From positions 7,465,501 to 7,529,500 of the forward strand of contig NZ_JBEJGX010000003.1 in NCBI RefSeq assembly GCF_040253635.1: a DNA stretch of 64,000 bases, given 5' to 3'. The number at the start of each line of letters is the position of its first letter. Position 1 is the first letter of the stretch. Of the stretch, positions 26,365 to 34,755 are shown piece after piece. Made by a program: the position numbers and the translations under genes. Origin of the DNA: Streptomyces sp. Edi2 (lineage in GTDB: Bacteria > Actinomycetota > Actinomycetes > Streptomycetales > Streptomycetaceae). The notes under the pieces were generated by a model, which saw only the letters and a list, made by a program, of their open reading frames with translations, had not been told where the DNA came from and ran no database searches.

Positions 26365-26820
26365 ATGACCGGTGCAGTACAGGAGAGTGCGGTGTTCGAT
26401 CTTGTGGCGGCGCAGCAGGGGCTGGACGCTCAGCCGTTCAGCAAGCTGATGCAGGCGCGGATCACCGAATTCGGGGACGGCGCGGCGACGCTGGAGATCG
26501 ATATCCGCGACGAACTCCTGCAACAGCACGGGTTTGTGCACGGCGGAGTGCTGTCGTACGCCGCCGACAACACCCTCACCTTCGCCGCGGCCACGGCCCT
26601 GGGCCCGGCCATCGTCACCGGCGGCTTCTCCATCCAGTATCTGCGCCCGGCGCGTGGCCGTACGCTGCGGGCCCGCGCCGAGGTCGTTCAGGCCGGACGC
26701 CGGCAGGCGGTGTGCCGCTGCGATCTGACGGTGATCGACGAGGCGGGGGAGGAGAGCGTGTGCGCGGTGGCGCAGGGGACGGCGCTGCCGCTCAACGCTC
26801 CGGCGGGCGGTGGCGAGTGA
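26365..26820 (+). CDS. PaaI-family hotdog thioesterase
   Basis: 151-aa cytosolic acyl-CoA thioesterase of the hotdog fold. HGG at residues 59-61 (GFVHGGVLSYAADNTLTFAA) with a following acidic residue marks the PaaI active site; the beta strands GFSIQYLRPARGRTLRARAEV and CRCDLTVIDEAGEESVCAVAQGT complete the fold. ATG 26365 begins the family N-terminus after a GAGGCGG-like site; earlier in-frame codons are unlikely. Substrate unknown; a housekeeping role in clearing CoA esters is usual. The VOC gene is convergent. Confidence 0.87.
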   Translation: MTGAVQESAVFDLVAAQQGLDAQPFSKLMQARITEFGDGAATLEIDIRDELLQQHGFVHGGVLSYAADNTLTFAAATALGPAIVTGGFSIQYLRPARGRTLRARAEVVQAGRRQAVCRCDLTVIDEAGEESVCAVAQGTALPLNAPAGGGE

Positions 26821-26832
26821 GAGGCGGCCGCC

Positions 26833-27243
26833 CTAGCCTTCGTCGCCCTCGTTCCTGGCCTCGTTCGTGGCTTCGCTCTCGGCCTCGCCGGGCGACGCCT
26901 GGTGTGAAAGGACATTGACGATCCGGCCGTTCGGGTCCTTGACGAAGAACCGGCGGACGCCCCACTCCTCGTCCCGGAGCGGCCGGACGATGTCGGCGCC
27001 GGCGGCCAGCAGGGCGGCGTGGACCGCGTCCACGTCATCGACCTCGATGCTCATGTCGGGGGTGACCGGGGCGGTCTTGTCCTGGGTCATGAAGGTGAGC
27101 TGCGCGGTGGGGTTGGCAGGGGACGCCAGGGTCATGACCCAGCCCAGGTTCATGACCTCCTCGAACCCCATCAGGCCGTAGAACGTGCGGTTCTCCTCCA
27201 GGGCGTCGGACTGGATGTCGGGGACGACGCGACGTACGGACAT
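26833..27243 (-). CDS. VOC-family (glyoxalase-like) protein
   Basis: 136-aa cytosolic protein with two beta-alpha-beta-beta-beta modules. Seen: FYGLMGFEEVMNLGWVMTLAS in the first half and DMSIEVDDVDAVHAALLAAGADIV ... FFVKDPNGRIVNVLSH in the second, with possible metal ligands Glu and His. The tail after the fold is an acidic Glu/Ala/Asn stretch. Members include glyoxalases, dioxygenases and antibiotic-binding proteins; the function cannot be assigned here. Confidence 0.85.
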   Translation of the reverse strand: MSVRRVVPDIQSDALEENRTFYGLMGFEEVMNLGWVMTLASPANPTAQLTFMTQDKTAPVTPDMSIEVDDVDAVHAALLAAGADIVRPLRDEEWGVRRFFVKDPNGRIVNVLSHQASPGEAESEATNEARNEGDEG

Positions 27244-27361
27244 GGCCGGCTGACTCCTGGGGGAGGGGGGTGGGCATCAAGCCTGCCCAAGCCGGCCCCC
27301 TCCCAAGCCCGCCCCGGCCCGGCTCGCCCCCTCCCTCCCCTCCGGTAGGCAAGCCCTCCCC

Positions 27362-27408
27362 TTGTCCGGACAATGTGACCTCCGGACTTCCCGTCATCTG
27401 TCCGGACG
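27362..27408. promoter_or_regulatory. two GntR-type palindromes before the GntR gene
   Basis: TTGTCCGGACAA (27362-27373, perfect) and TGTCCGGACG (27399-27408), with a TCCGGAC core between them at about 27381. The second overlaps the likely promoter of the next gene, suggesting autoregulation. Confidence 0.5.
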
Positions 27409-27423
27409 GATACGCTCGCCAGC

Positions 27424-28197
27424 GTGGGGAAACGCGAAACAGAAGCCCGGGGCGCCGAGAGCCCCCTCCAGTTCAGCGTGGACCGGAGCAGTCCGGTCCC
27501 GTTGTATTTCCAGCTGTCCCAGCAGCTGGAGGCCGCGATCGAGCACGGCAAGCTGGCTCCCGGCAGCCTGCTCGGCAATGAGATCGAGCTGGCCGGCCGG
27601 CTCGGCCTGTCCCGGCCGACGGTGCGGCAGGCGATCCAGTCGCTGGTCGACAAGGGGCTCCTGGTGCGCCGCAGGGGGATCGGCACCCAGGTCGTCCACA
27701 GCCAGGTCAAGCGCCCACTGGAGCTGAGCAGCCTCTACGACGACCTGGAGGCGGCCGGACAGAAGCCGGCCACCCGTGTGCTGCTCAACACCACCACCGA
27801 GGCCGATGCCGAGGTCGCCGCCGCGCTGGGGATCGCGGAGGGGGCCGAGGTCGCGCTGGTCGAGCGGTTGCGGCTGACGCACGGCGAGCCCGTCGCGCAT
27901 CTGCGCAATCACCTTCCCGCGGGACTGCTCACGCTGGAGACGGCCGAGCTGGAGGAGACTGGTCTGTACCGCTTGATGCGGTCGGCCGGCATCACCCTGC
28001 ACAGCGCCCGTCAGGCCGTCGGCGCGCGCGCCGCGACCGTCGAGGAGGGGGAACGGCTCGACGAACCCGAGGGCGCCCCGCTGCTCACGATGCAGCGCAC
28101 CACGTTCGACGACACCGGGCGGGCGGTCGAATTCGGCTCGCATGTCTACCGCGCTTCCCGGTACGCCTTCGAGTTCCAGCTGCTGGTTCGGCCCTGA
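27424..28197 (+). CDS. GntR/HutC-family regulator (UTRA domain)
   Basis: 257-aa regulator. The winged helix-turn-helix is at about residues 25-85 (LPGNE-like GSLLGNEIELAGRLGLSRPTVRQAIQSLVDKGLLVRRRGIGTQV), and the UTRA ligand domain at about 95-250 (PATRVLLNTTTEADAEVAAALG ... FGSHVYRASRYAFEFQLL). GTG 27424 has no Shine-Dalgarno; a TACGCT-like -10 lies about 10 bases upstream, so a leaderless transcript is likely. It precedes the sugar ABC genes on the same strand and is their probable repressor, with a sugar or sugar phosphate as effector. Confidence 0.9.
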   Translation: MGKRETEARGAESPLQFSVDRSSPVPLYFQLSQQLEAAIEHGKLAPGSLLGNEIELAGRLGLSRPTVRQAIQSLVDKGLLVRRRGIGTQVVHSQVKRPLELSSLYDDLEAAGQKPATRVLLNTTTEADAEVAAALGIAEGAEVALVERLRLTHGEPVAHLRNHLPAGLLTLETAELEETGLYRLMRSAGITLHSARQAVGARAATVEEGERLDEPEGAPLLTMQRTTFDDTGRAVEFGSHVYRASRYAFEFQLLVRP

Positions 28198-28618
28198 GGG
28201 TGGAACCCTGCGGGCGGGCCCTGGCAGCGGCGCCCCCTGAGGGCGGCCCTGAGGGCAGCACGCCCGGGCGCCCCTGAGAGCGGCGCCGAGCCGCCCCTGA
28301 GCCGCCCCTCAGTGCCCCCTGAGCGCCCCTGAGTGCCCCTGAGGGGCCCAAGGTCCGGCCACCGGCCGGCCGCTCGCGACGCCCGGGTCTGCCTGCTCGC
28401 GACGCCCCCGAGGGCACCCCGCCCCCCCCGAGACGGTCCCAGCGGCACCACCCCTAGCGGCACCCGCTAGCGTTTCCACCGGCAATGTCCCCGTATGGGA
28501 TGCCTCTACGGAGCCCCCTCGTCAGAATGTTCTGACAAACCATTGACGTGGCTCTGCGCGCGCCGTTACAAACTCCTCCAGCCGCAGTCCGGCGGCCGGG
28601 AGAAAAGGCGGTCCCACG
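28198..28618. repeat. gap with CCCCTGAG repeats and the sugar-operon promoter
   Basis: 421 bases. At 28232-28343 about eight degenerate copies of GCCCCTGAG occur at irregular spacing. The final 100 bases hold the operator and promoter listed separately. No gene. Confidence 0.6.
28521..28572 (+). promoter_or_regulatory. operator and promoter of the sugar ABC operon
   Basis: GTCAGAA-TG-TTCTGAC (28521-28536), a palindrome with 7-bp arms, lies just upstream of TTGACG (28543-28548) and, after 18 bases, TACAAA (28567-28572). This is a good vegetative promoter with an adjoining operator, 47 bases before the first binding-protein gene. Confidence 0.65.
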
Positions 28619-29641
28619 ATGATGGGCGTGCGTACGGCTGGTCCCCTCACTGTCCGCGGCGTCGCGGTGCGCGGCGCCGCCGCCTTACTGACGACCCTCG
28701 CGCTGGCCACCGGGTGCAGCGCCTCCGGCGGGCAGGGCGCCGAGGGGGCGGCGTCCGGGTCCGGCAAGGGCGCCGCCACCCCGCGCATGACGATCGGGAT
28801 GGTCAGCCACTCCGGCGACGGCGACACCTTCTGGGACATCGTGCAGAACGGTGCCGAGCAGGCCGCCGCCAAGGACAACGTGAAGTTCCTGTATGCCCAT
28901 GACAAGGAGGGTGCCCAGCAGGCCGCGCTGATCCAGTCGTACATCGATCAGAAGGTCGACGGGCTGATCGTCACCCTCGCCAAGCCGCAGGCCGTCAAGG
29001 CGGCCGTCCGCAAGGCCGAGGCGCAGGGCATACCCGTCATCACCATCAACTCCGGCGGTGAGCTCTCCCGGGCGTACGGGGCGCTGACGCACATCGGGCA
29101 GGACGAGTCCGTGGCGGGGCGCGCGGTCGGCGAGGAGCTGAACCGCCGGCACCGGAAGAAGGCCCTCTGCGTCGTCCACGAGCAGGGCAATGTGTCGCTG
29201 GAGGACCGCTGTGCCGGGGTCCGCAAGGCCTTCCACGGGACGGTCGAGAACCTGGATGTCGACGGCACCAACGCGCCCGCCTCACAGTCCTCCGTCGAGG
29301 CCAAGCTCCAGTCCGACAAGGACATCGACGCGATCGTCACGCTCGGTGCGCCGATGGCGGCGATCTCCGTCAAGGCCAAGGAGGAGGCGGGCAGCTCCGC
29401 GCAGCTGGCGACCTTCGACCTGAACTCCGCCGTCGTCAAGCTGCTCAAGGCCAAGGACGTCACCTTCGCCGTCGACCAGCAGCCCTACCTCCAGGGTTAC
29501 GAGGCGGTGGATCTGCTCTGGCTCCACAAGGCCAATGCCGATGTGCTCGGCGGCGGCAGGCCGGTGCTCACCGGGCCGGCCCTGGTCACCGAGAAGGACG
29601 TACCGAAGCTGACCGCATACACCGGGCGAGGCACCCGGTGA
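28619..29641 (+). CDS. sugar ABC transporter substrate-binding lipoprotein 1
   Basis: 340-aa exported lipoprotein of the CUT2/RbsB fold. Twin-Arg-poor signal peptide and a lipobox ending at Cys33 (ALATGC); after a Gly/Ser linker the periplasmic-binding domain runs from about residue 58 (ITIGM-like MTIGMVSHSGDGDTFWDIVQNGAEQAA) to the end. It is strongly similar over its whole length to the next gene, sharing DTFWDIVQNGA, SYIDQKVDGLIV, VHEQGNV and AVDQQPYLQGYEAVDLLWL. It starts the transporter operon behind a defined promoter. The ligand is likely a pentose, hexose or inositol-like sugar. Confidence 0.9.
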   Translation: MMGVRTAGPLTVRGVAVRGAAALLTTLALATGCSASGGQGAEGAASGSGKGAATPRMTIGMVSHSGDGDTFWDIVQNGAEQAAAKDNVKFLYAHDKEGAQQAALIQSYIDQKVDGLIVTLAKPQAVKAAVRKAEAQGIPVITINSGGELSRAYGALTHIGQDESVAGRAVGEELNRRHRKKALCVVHEQGNVSLEDRCAGVRKAFHGTVENLDVDGTNAPASQSSVEAKLQSDKDIDAIVTLGAPMAAISVKAKEEAGSSAQLATFDLNSAVVKLLKAKDVTFAVDQQPYLQGYEAVDLLWLHKANADVLGGGRPVLTGPALVTEKDVPKLTAYTGRGTR

Positions 29642-29850
29642 AGCCCCAGGGAAGACGGGACCCGATGAACCGGGACAGATCACCGGTAACGGATACTTGG
29701 CCGGTTCGGCCCGGCCGACCGGTGCCGGAGCCGGTGCATGACACCGCGCGCACCGGGACCGGCCGGTCCGGACAGCGCAGACAATCAACGCAGTCGAGCA
29801 GTCAACCAACGCAGCCGATACGGCAGCATCAGCGGGAAGGGCGAGTCCTC

Positions 29851-30864
29851 GTGGCACGGGTTCGAAGAAGGGGACGCGTCGCAGGCGCCGTGCTGGCGGC
29901 GGTGCTCGGCGTGGCTCTGGCGGGGTGCAGCAGCACCGGAGGCCTGCGCGCCGAACAGGAGCGCGCCGACAGGTCCGCGGGCGGCAAGGCCGCGGTGAAC
30001 ACCCCCAGGTGGACGTTCGCGATGGTCACCCACTCGGGAGACGGCGACACCTTCTGGGACATCGTCCAGAACGGCGCCCAGCAGGCCGCGGTCAAGGACA
30101 ACATCAAGTTCGTCTACGGGCACGACAAGGAGGCCCAGCGGCAGAGCCAGCTGGTGCAGTCCTACATCGACCAGAAGGTCGACGGGCTGATCGTCTCGCT
30201 CGCCAAGCCCAACGCCATGAAGGACGTGATCGCCAAGGCCGAGAAGGCCGGCATCCCGGTGATCACGGTGAACTCCGGCGCGGAGGCGTCGAAGGCCTTC
30301 GGTGCGCTCAGTCACATCGGGCAGGACGAGACGGTGGCCGGTGAGGCGGTCGGCGAGGAGCTGAACAAGCGCGGCCGGAAGAAGGCCCTGTGCGTCCTGC
30401 ACGAGCAGGGCAACGTCGGCCACGAGCAGCGCTGCGACGGCGCCAAGAAGACCTTCAAGGGCGATCTGCAGAAGCTGTACGTCGAGGGCACCAACATGCC
30501 CGATGTGCAGTCCTCCATCGAGTCCAAGCTCCAGGCGGACAGCTCCATCGACGCCGTCGTCACACTCGGCGCCCCGTTCGCCCCCACCGCCGTCAAGGCC
30601 AAGGAGCAGGCCGGCAGCAAGGCCGAGATCGACACCTTCGACCTCAACGCCCAGGTCGCAACGGGCCTCAAGGACGGCTCCCTCGGCTTCGCCGTCGACC
30701 AGCAGCCCTACCTCCAGGGCTACGAGGCCGTCGACCTGCTGTGGCTCTACAAGTACAACTCCGACGTCCTCGGCGGCGGCAAGCCGGTGCTCACCGGACC
30801 CCAGGTGATCACCAAGAAGGACGCCGCCGCGCTGCAGGACTACACGAAGCGGGGGACGCGATGA
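29851..30864 (+). CDS. sugar ABC transporter substrate-binding lipoprotein 2
   Basis: 337-aa paralogue of the preceding protein. GTG 29851 is chosen: GGGAAGGGCG lies upstream and it gives a normal signal peptide (ARVRRRGRVAGAVLAAVLGVALAGC, lipobox LAGC), whereas the longer frame adds ~70 non-signal residues. The binding domain begins at MVTHSGDGDTFWDIVQNGAQQAA. The stop overlaps the permease start (ATGA). Two binding proteins with one permease suggest two ligands or two affinities for one transporter. Confidence 0.9.
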   Translation: MARVRRRGRVAGAVLAAVLGVALAGCSSTGGLRAEQERADRSAGGKAAVNTPRWTFAMVTHSGDGDTFWDIVQNGAQQAAVKDNIKFVYGHDKEAQRQSQLVQSYIDQKVDGLIVSLAKPNAMKDVIAKAEKAGIPVITVNSGAEASKAFGALSHIGQDETVAGEAVGEELNKRGRKKALCVLHEQGNVGHEQRCDGAKKTFKGDLQKLYVEGTNMPDVQSSIESKLQADSSIDAVVTLGAPFAPTAVKAKEQAGSKAEIDTFDLNAQVATGLKDGSLGFAVDQQPYLQGYEAVDLLWLYKYNSDVLGGGKPVLTGPQVITKKDAAALQDYTKRGTR

Positions 30865-31934
30865 GTCATACCGACGCACCGCCGCTGCAGCCCGCGGGGC
30901 CGCCCGCCAAGAGCGGCGGCGACGAACGGCTGCTGCACCGCTCCCTGGCGCGCCGGCTGATGGGCCGCCCCGAACTGGGCTCGGTCGTCGGCGCCGCCGC
31001 GGTCTTCGTGTTCTTCTCGATCGTCGCCGAACCGTTCCTGCGGGCCTCCAGCCTCTCCACGGTGCTCTATGCGTCCTCGACGATCGGCATCATGGCCGTG
31101 CCGGTGGCGCTGCTGATGATCGGCGGGGAATTCGATCTCTCGGCCGGCGTCATGGTCGTCAGCTCGGCACTGATCTCCTCGATGTTCAGCTACCAGATGA
31201 CGGCGAACACGTGGGTGGGCGTCGGGGTTTCCCTGCTGGTCACCCTGGCCATCGGGGCCTTCAACGGCCTGCTGCTGACCCGCACGAAACTGCCCAGCTT
31301 CATCATCACGCTGGGCACCTTCTTCATGCTGACCGGCCTCAACCTCGGCTTCACCAAGCTGATCGACGGCACGGTTTCGACGAAGTCCATCGCCGACATG
31401 GAGGGCTTCGAGTCGGCCCGCAAGGTCTTCGCCTCGCATCTGACCCTCGGAACTGTCGACATCCAGATCACCATCCTGTGGTGGATCGTGCTGGTCGCCC
31501 TCGCCACCTGGATCCTGCTGCGCACCCGCGTCGGCAACTGGATCTTCGCGGTCGGCGGCAACGCCGACGCCGCCCGGGCGGTGGGTGTCCCGGTCACCAA
31601 GACCAAGATCGGCCTTTACATGGGCGTCGCGTTCGCCGCCTGGGTCTCCGGCCAGCACCTGCTGTTCTCGTACGACGCGATCCAGTCCGGTGACGGGGTG
31701 GGCAACGAATTCCTCTACATCATCGCCGCGGCGGTCGGCGGCTGTCTGATGACCGGCGGCTTCGGCTCGGCGATCGGCGCGGCCGTCGGCGCCTTCATCT
31801 TCGGCATGGCCAGCAAGGGCATCGTCTACGCGCAGTGGAATCCGGACTGGTACAAGTTCTTCCTCGGCGCGATGCTGCTGCTCGCCACACTCCTGAACGC
31901 ATGGGTCCGCAAGCGGGCGGAGGAAAAGGCATGA
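30861..31934 (+). CDS. sugar ABC transporter permease (CUT2)
   Basis: 357-aa cytoplasmic-membrane permease of the RbsC/FrcC family. An N-terminal cytosolic tail of ~40 residues is followed by about 10 helices, with family landmarks [32 protein letters not shown] and [22 protein letters not shown] (coupling loop). ATGA overlaps link it to both neighbours, so it is translationally coupled with the second binding protein and the ATPase. Confidence 0.92.
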   Translation: MSHTDAPPLQPAGPPAKSGGDERLLHRSLARRLMGRPELGSVVGAAAVFVFFSIVAEPFLRASSLSTVLYASSTIGIMAVPVALLMIGGEFDLSAGVMVVSSALISSMFSYQMTANTWVGVGVSLLVTLAIGAFNGLLLTRTKLPSFIITLGTFFMLTGLNLGFTKLIDGTVSTKSIADMEGFESARKVFASHLTLGTVDIQITILWWIVLVALATWILLRTRVGNWIFAVGGNADAARAVGVPVTKTKIGLYMGVAFAAWVSGQHLLFSYDAIQSGDGVGNEFLYIIAAAVGGCLMTGGFGSAIGAAVGAFIFGMASKGIVYAQWNPDWYKFFLGAMLLLATLLNAWVRKRAEEKA

Positions 31935-32740
31935 CCGCGCTGGTCGAGCTGAGTGACGTCAGCAAGTTCTACGGCAATGTCCGGGCGCTGGAAGGGGTGT
32001 CCCTGGAGGTGCACGCGGGCGAGATCTCCTGTGTGCTCGGGGACAACGGCGCCGGCAAATCCACCCTCATCAAGATCATCGCGGGGCTGCACCGGCACGA
32101 CGCAGGATCCTTCACCATCGACGGCGAGGAGACCGGCCTCTCCTCCCCGCGCGAGGCCCTGGACCGCGGGATCGCCACCGTCTACCAGGACCTGGCCGTC
32201 GTTCCCCTCATGCCGGTGTGGCGGAACTTCTTCCTCGGCTCCGAGCCCACCACCGGCGTCGGCCCCTTCAAGCGGCTCGACGTCAAGACGATGCGCGAGA
32301 CCACCCGCAGTGAGCTGCTGCGGATGGGCATCGACCTGCGCGATGTCGACCAGCCCATCGGCACCCTCTCGGGCGGCGAACGCCAGTGCGTGGCCATCGC
32401 CCGCGCCGTCTACTTCGGTGCCAAGGTCCTGGTCCTGGACGAGCCGACGGCGGCCCTCGGCGTCAAGCAGTCCGGCGTCGTCCTCAAGTACGTCGCGGCC
32501 GCGCGGGACGCCGGGCTCGGCGTGGTGTTGATCACCCACAACCCGCACCATGCGTATCTCGTCGGTGACCGCTTCGTCCTGCTCAAACGCGGCGCCATGG
32601 CCGGCAGCCACGCCAAATCGGAGATCACCCTGGAAGAGCTGACCCGCCAAATGGCAGGCGGCAGCGAGCTGGAACAGCTCAGTCATGAGCTGGCCAGGAC
32701 CGCGACTCCGGAATTCCCCGGCGGCCATCGCCCCGAGTGA
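31931..32740 (+). CDS. sugar ABC transporter ATP-binding protein (single-domain)
   Basis: 269-aa cytosolic ATPase. Walker [10 protein letters not shown] (37-45), Q-loop VYQDLAV, signature LSGGE (146-150), Walker B LVLDE (167-171), and the switch His in ITHNPHH. Unlike RbsA/XylG it has one nucleotide-binding domain, so it must homodimerise, as in FrcA-type transporters; the D-loop reads AALGVKQS as in that group. It overlaps the permease stop by ATGA and is followed by a strong terminator. Confidence 0.92.
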   Translation: MTALVELSDVSKFYGNVRALEGVSLEVHAGEISCVLGDNGAGKSTLIKIIAGLHRHDAGSFTIDGEETGLSSPREALDRGIATVYQDLAVVPLMPVWRNFFLGSEPTTGVGPFKRLDVKTMRETTRSELLRMGIDLRDVDQPIGTLSGGERQCVAIARAVYFGAKVLVLDEPTAALGVKQSGVVLKYVAAARDAGLGVVLITHNPHHAYLVGDRFVLLKRGAMAGSHAKSEITLEELTRQMAGGSELEQLSHELARTATPEFPGGHRPE

Positions 32741-32747
32741 TCACCAC

Positions 32748-32783
32748 CGCGCCCCGCACGGCACCGGAGCTGTGCGGGGCGCG
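32748..32783 (+). terminator. terminator of the sugar ABC operon
   Basis: Perfect 12-bp arms CGCGCCCCGCAC / GTGCGGGGCGCG with a 12-nt loop, 7 bases after the ATPase stop. Confidence 0.7.
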
Positions 32784-32968
32784 TTACTCCCCGTCGCGAT
32801 GCGCCGGACGCCGCCGGTGATGCACAATCGCACCGAACCAGCACATCGAGGCCCCGGCCTCCCGAGACCCGCAGGGACGAGACGACTCTTGCGCGCACGC
32901 AGCAGCCGCATGGGGGCACCACCCACGCCCTTCGGGCAGTGGGAGAGCACCGGCGAAGAGGTGGGTCG

Positions 32969-34090
32969 ATGAGCATGTACCGGGACCGGGTGCACCGAGG
33001 ATCGGCCAGTGCCACCGTGCTGCGCACGGTCGGCGCCCGCGAGCGGCGCTCGCATCTGACCGCCCCCCGGGTGCCCACCGTCGGCATCGACATCGGCGGC
33101 ACCAAGGTCATGGCGGGCGTCGTCGACGCCGACGGCACCATCCTGGAGAAGGTCCGCACCGAGACGCCGGACAAGTCCAAGAGCCCCCGGGTCGTCGAGG
33201 ACACCATCACCGAGCTGGTGCTCGACCTCTCCGACCGCCACGACGTCCATGCGGTCGGCATCGGCGCCGCCGGCTGGGTCGACGCGGACCGCAGCAAGGT
33301 GCTGTTCGCACCCCATCTGAACTGGCGGAACGAACCGCTGCGCGACCGTCTCGCCGGCCGCCTCGCGGTCCCCGTCATGGTCGACAACGACGCCAACACC
33401 GCCGCCTGGGCGGAGTGGCGCTTCGGCGCCGGCCGCGGCGAGGACCACCTCGTCATGATCACGCTCGGTACCGGCATCGGCGGCGCGATCCTGGAGGACG
33501 GCGCCGTCAAGCGCGGCAAGTACGGCGTGGCCGGTGAATTCGGTCATATGCAGGTCGTGCCGGGCGGCCACCGCTGCCCGTGCGGCAACCGCGGCTGCTG
33601 GGAGCAGTACAGCTCCGGCAACGCCCTGGTGCGCGAGGCCCGGGAGCTGGCCGCCGCCGACTCCCCGGTCGCGTACAACATCATCGAGCGGGTCGGCGGC
33701 CGCATCGGCGACATCACCGGACCGCTGATCACCGAGCTGGCGCGGGAGGGCGACGCGATGTGCGTCGAACTCCTCCAGGAGATCGGCCAGTGGCTCGGCG
33801 TCGGCATCGCCAACCTCGCCGCCGCCCTCGACCCGTCGTGCTTCGTCATCGGCGGTGGCGTCAGCGCTGCCGACGACCTGCTGATCGGCCCGGCCAGGGA
33901 GGCGTTCCGGCGTCAGCTCACCGGCCGCGGCTACCGTCCCGAAGCCACTCTTGCGAAGGCCCAGCTCGGCCCCGAGGCCGGTATGGTCGGCGCCGCCGAC
34001 CTGGCCCGCCTGGTGGCCCGCCGCTTCCGGCGCGCCAACCGGCGCCGGGTCGAGCGCTACGAACGATACGAACGGGCGGGCCGCCGATGA
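32969..34090 (+). CDS. ROK-family sugar kinase (glucokinase-like)
   Basis: 373-aa cytosolic sugar kinase of the ROK family. Seen: the phosphate loop GIDIGGTKVMAGVVD near residue 43, the glucose-binding NWRNEPL, VDNDANTAAWAEW with the catalytic Asp, and the zinc/ROK signature CPCGNRGCWEQYSSG. No HTH is present, so it is an enzyme rather than a ROK repressor. ATG 32969 follows GAGGTGGG. It probably phosphorylates the sugar imported by the preceding ABC system, although a terminator separates the transcripts. Its stop overlaps the next start. Confidence 0.9.
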   Translation: MSMYRDRVHRGSASATVLRTVGARERRSHLTAPRVPTVGIDIGGTKVMAGVVDADGTILEKVRTETPDKSKSPRVVEDTITELVLDLSDRHDVHAVGIGAAGWVDADRSKVLFAPHLNWRNEPLRDRLAGRLAVPVMVDNDANTAAWAEWRFGAGRGEDHLVMITLGTGIGGAILEDGAVKRGKYGVAGEFGHMQVVPGGHRCPCGNRGCWEQYSSGNALVREARELAAADSPVAYNIIERVGGRIGDITGPLITELAREGDAMCVELLQEIGQWLGVGIANLAAALDPSCFVIGGGVSAADDLLIGPAREAFRRQLTGRGYRPEATLAKAQLGPEAGMVGAADLARLVARRFRRANRRRVERYERYERAGRR

Positions 34091-34659
34091 CCGACACCGA
34101 CCTGCACACCGTGCACGACGACGCCCAGCCCGTCCCGCCGCCCCGCGTCAAGCGCCGGCGTCCGGTGCTGATGGCGCTGATCGTCTTCCTGCTGATCGCG
34201 ATCCCGGCCGGCTACATCGTCATCTCCGCCGAGCAGAGCCGGAACAGCGGCGAGGGCAAGGAGGCCGAGGCCGCCGCCACCGGCCTGACCAACGCCTTCC
34301 CCTCCAAGGTCCAGCAGCGGATCTACAACGTCCCGGTGCCGATCGGCTCCACCCCGGTCTACTACTACGAGACCAACTCCTGGCAGACGAGTTCGCTGTT
34401 CGTGCAGTTCAGGACCAACAAATGGGGACTTGAGCACTACCTCAACGCCGTCGGCACCAGCACCGCCACCCTCAAGAAGAACCAGCAGACCATCCCGTCC
34501 GAGCAGGCGTCGAAGGTCGGCTGGGACTTCAGCATCGACGCGCCCTGGGCCGGCACGACCACCACGGGCCGGTCACCGCACCCGTACCAGCGGATCATGG
34601 TCAACTACGACGAGCCGGGCCACCCGGTCGTCCACACGGTCTCGAGCGTGAGGTTCTGA
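34087..34659 (+). CDS. hypothetical single-pass membrane protein linked to the ROK kinase
   Basis: 190-aa protein, family not recognised. A Pro-rich cytosolic head, one helix at about residues 27-47 (RPVLMALIVFLLIAIPAGYIVI), then an extracellular domain rich in Tyr, Thr and Ser (VPIGSTPVYYYETNSWQTSSLFVQFR). ATGA overlap with the kinase stop means translational coupling. It may be a cell-surface accessory of the sugar system. Confidence 0.75.
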   Translation: MTDTDLHTVHDDAQPVPPPRVKRRRPVLMALIVFLLIAIPAGYIVISAEQSRNSGEGKEAEAAATGLTNAFPSKVQQRIYNVPVPIGSTPVYYYETNSWQTSSLFVQFRTNKWGLEHYLNAVGTSTATLKKNQQTIPSEQASKVGWDFSIDAPWAGTTTTGRSPHPYQRIMVNYDEPGHPVVHTVSSVRF

Positions 34660-34755
34660 CGGCGAGGCCGGGGCGGCGAGGGGTAGTTGCGGGGCTGTGA
34701 ACAGACCCGGTAATTCGGTGTCTTCGGCTGCGCCGGCCCCGGTAGCGTCGCCGCC

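Noticed and set aside
16203..28343. Short repeats considered as a CRISPR array
   Set aside because: Units are 7-23 bp, mostly without spacers, and no cas genes are present.
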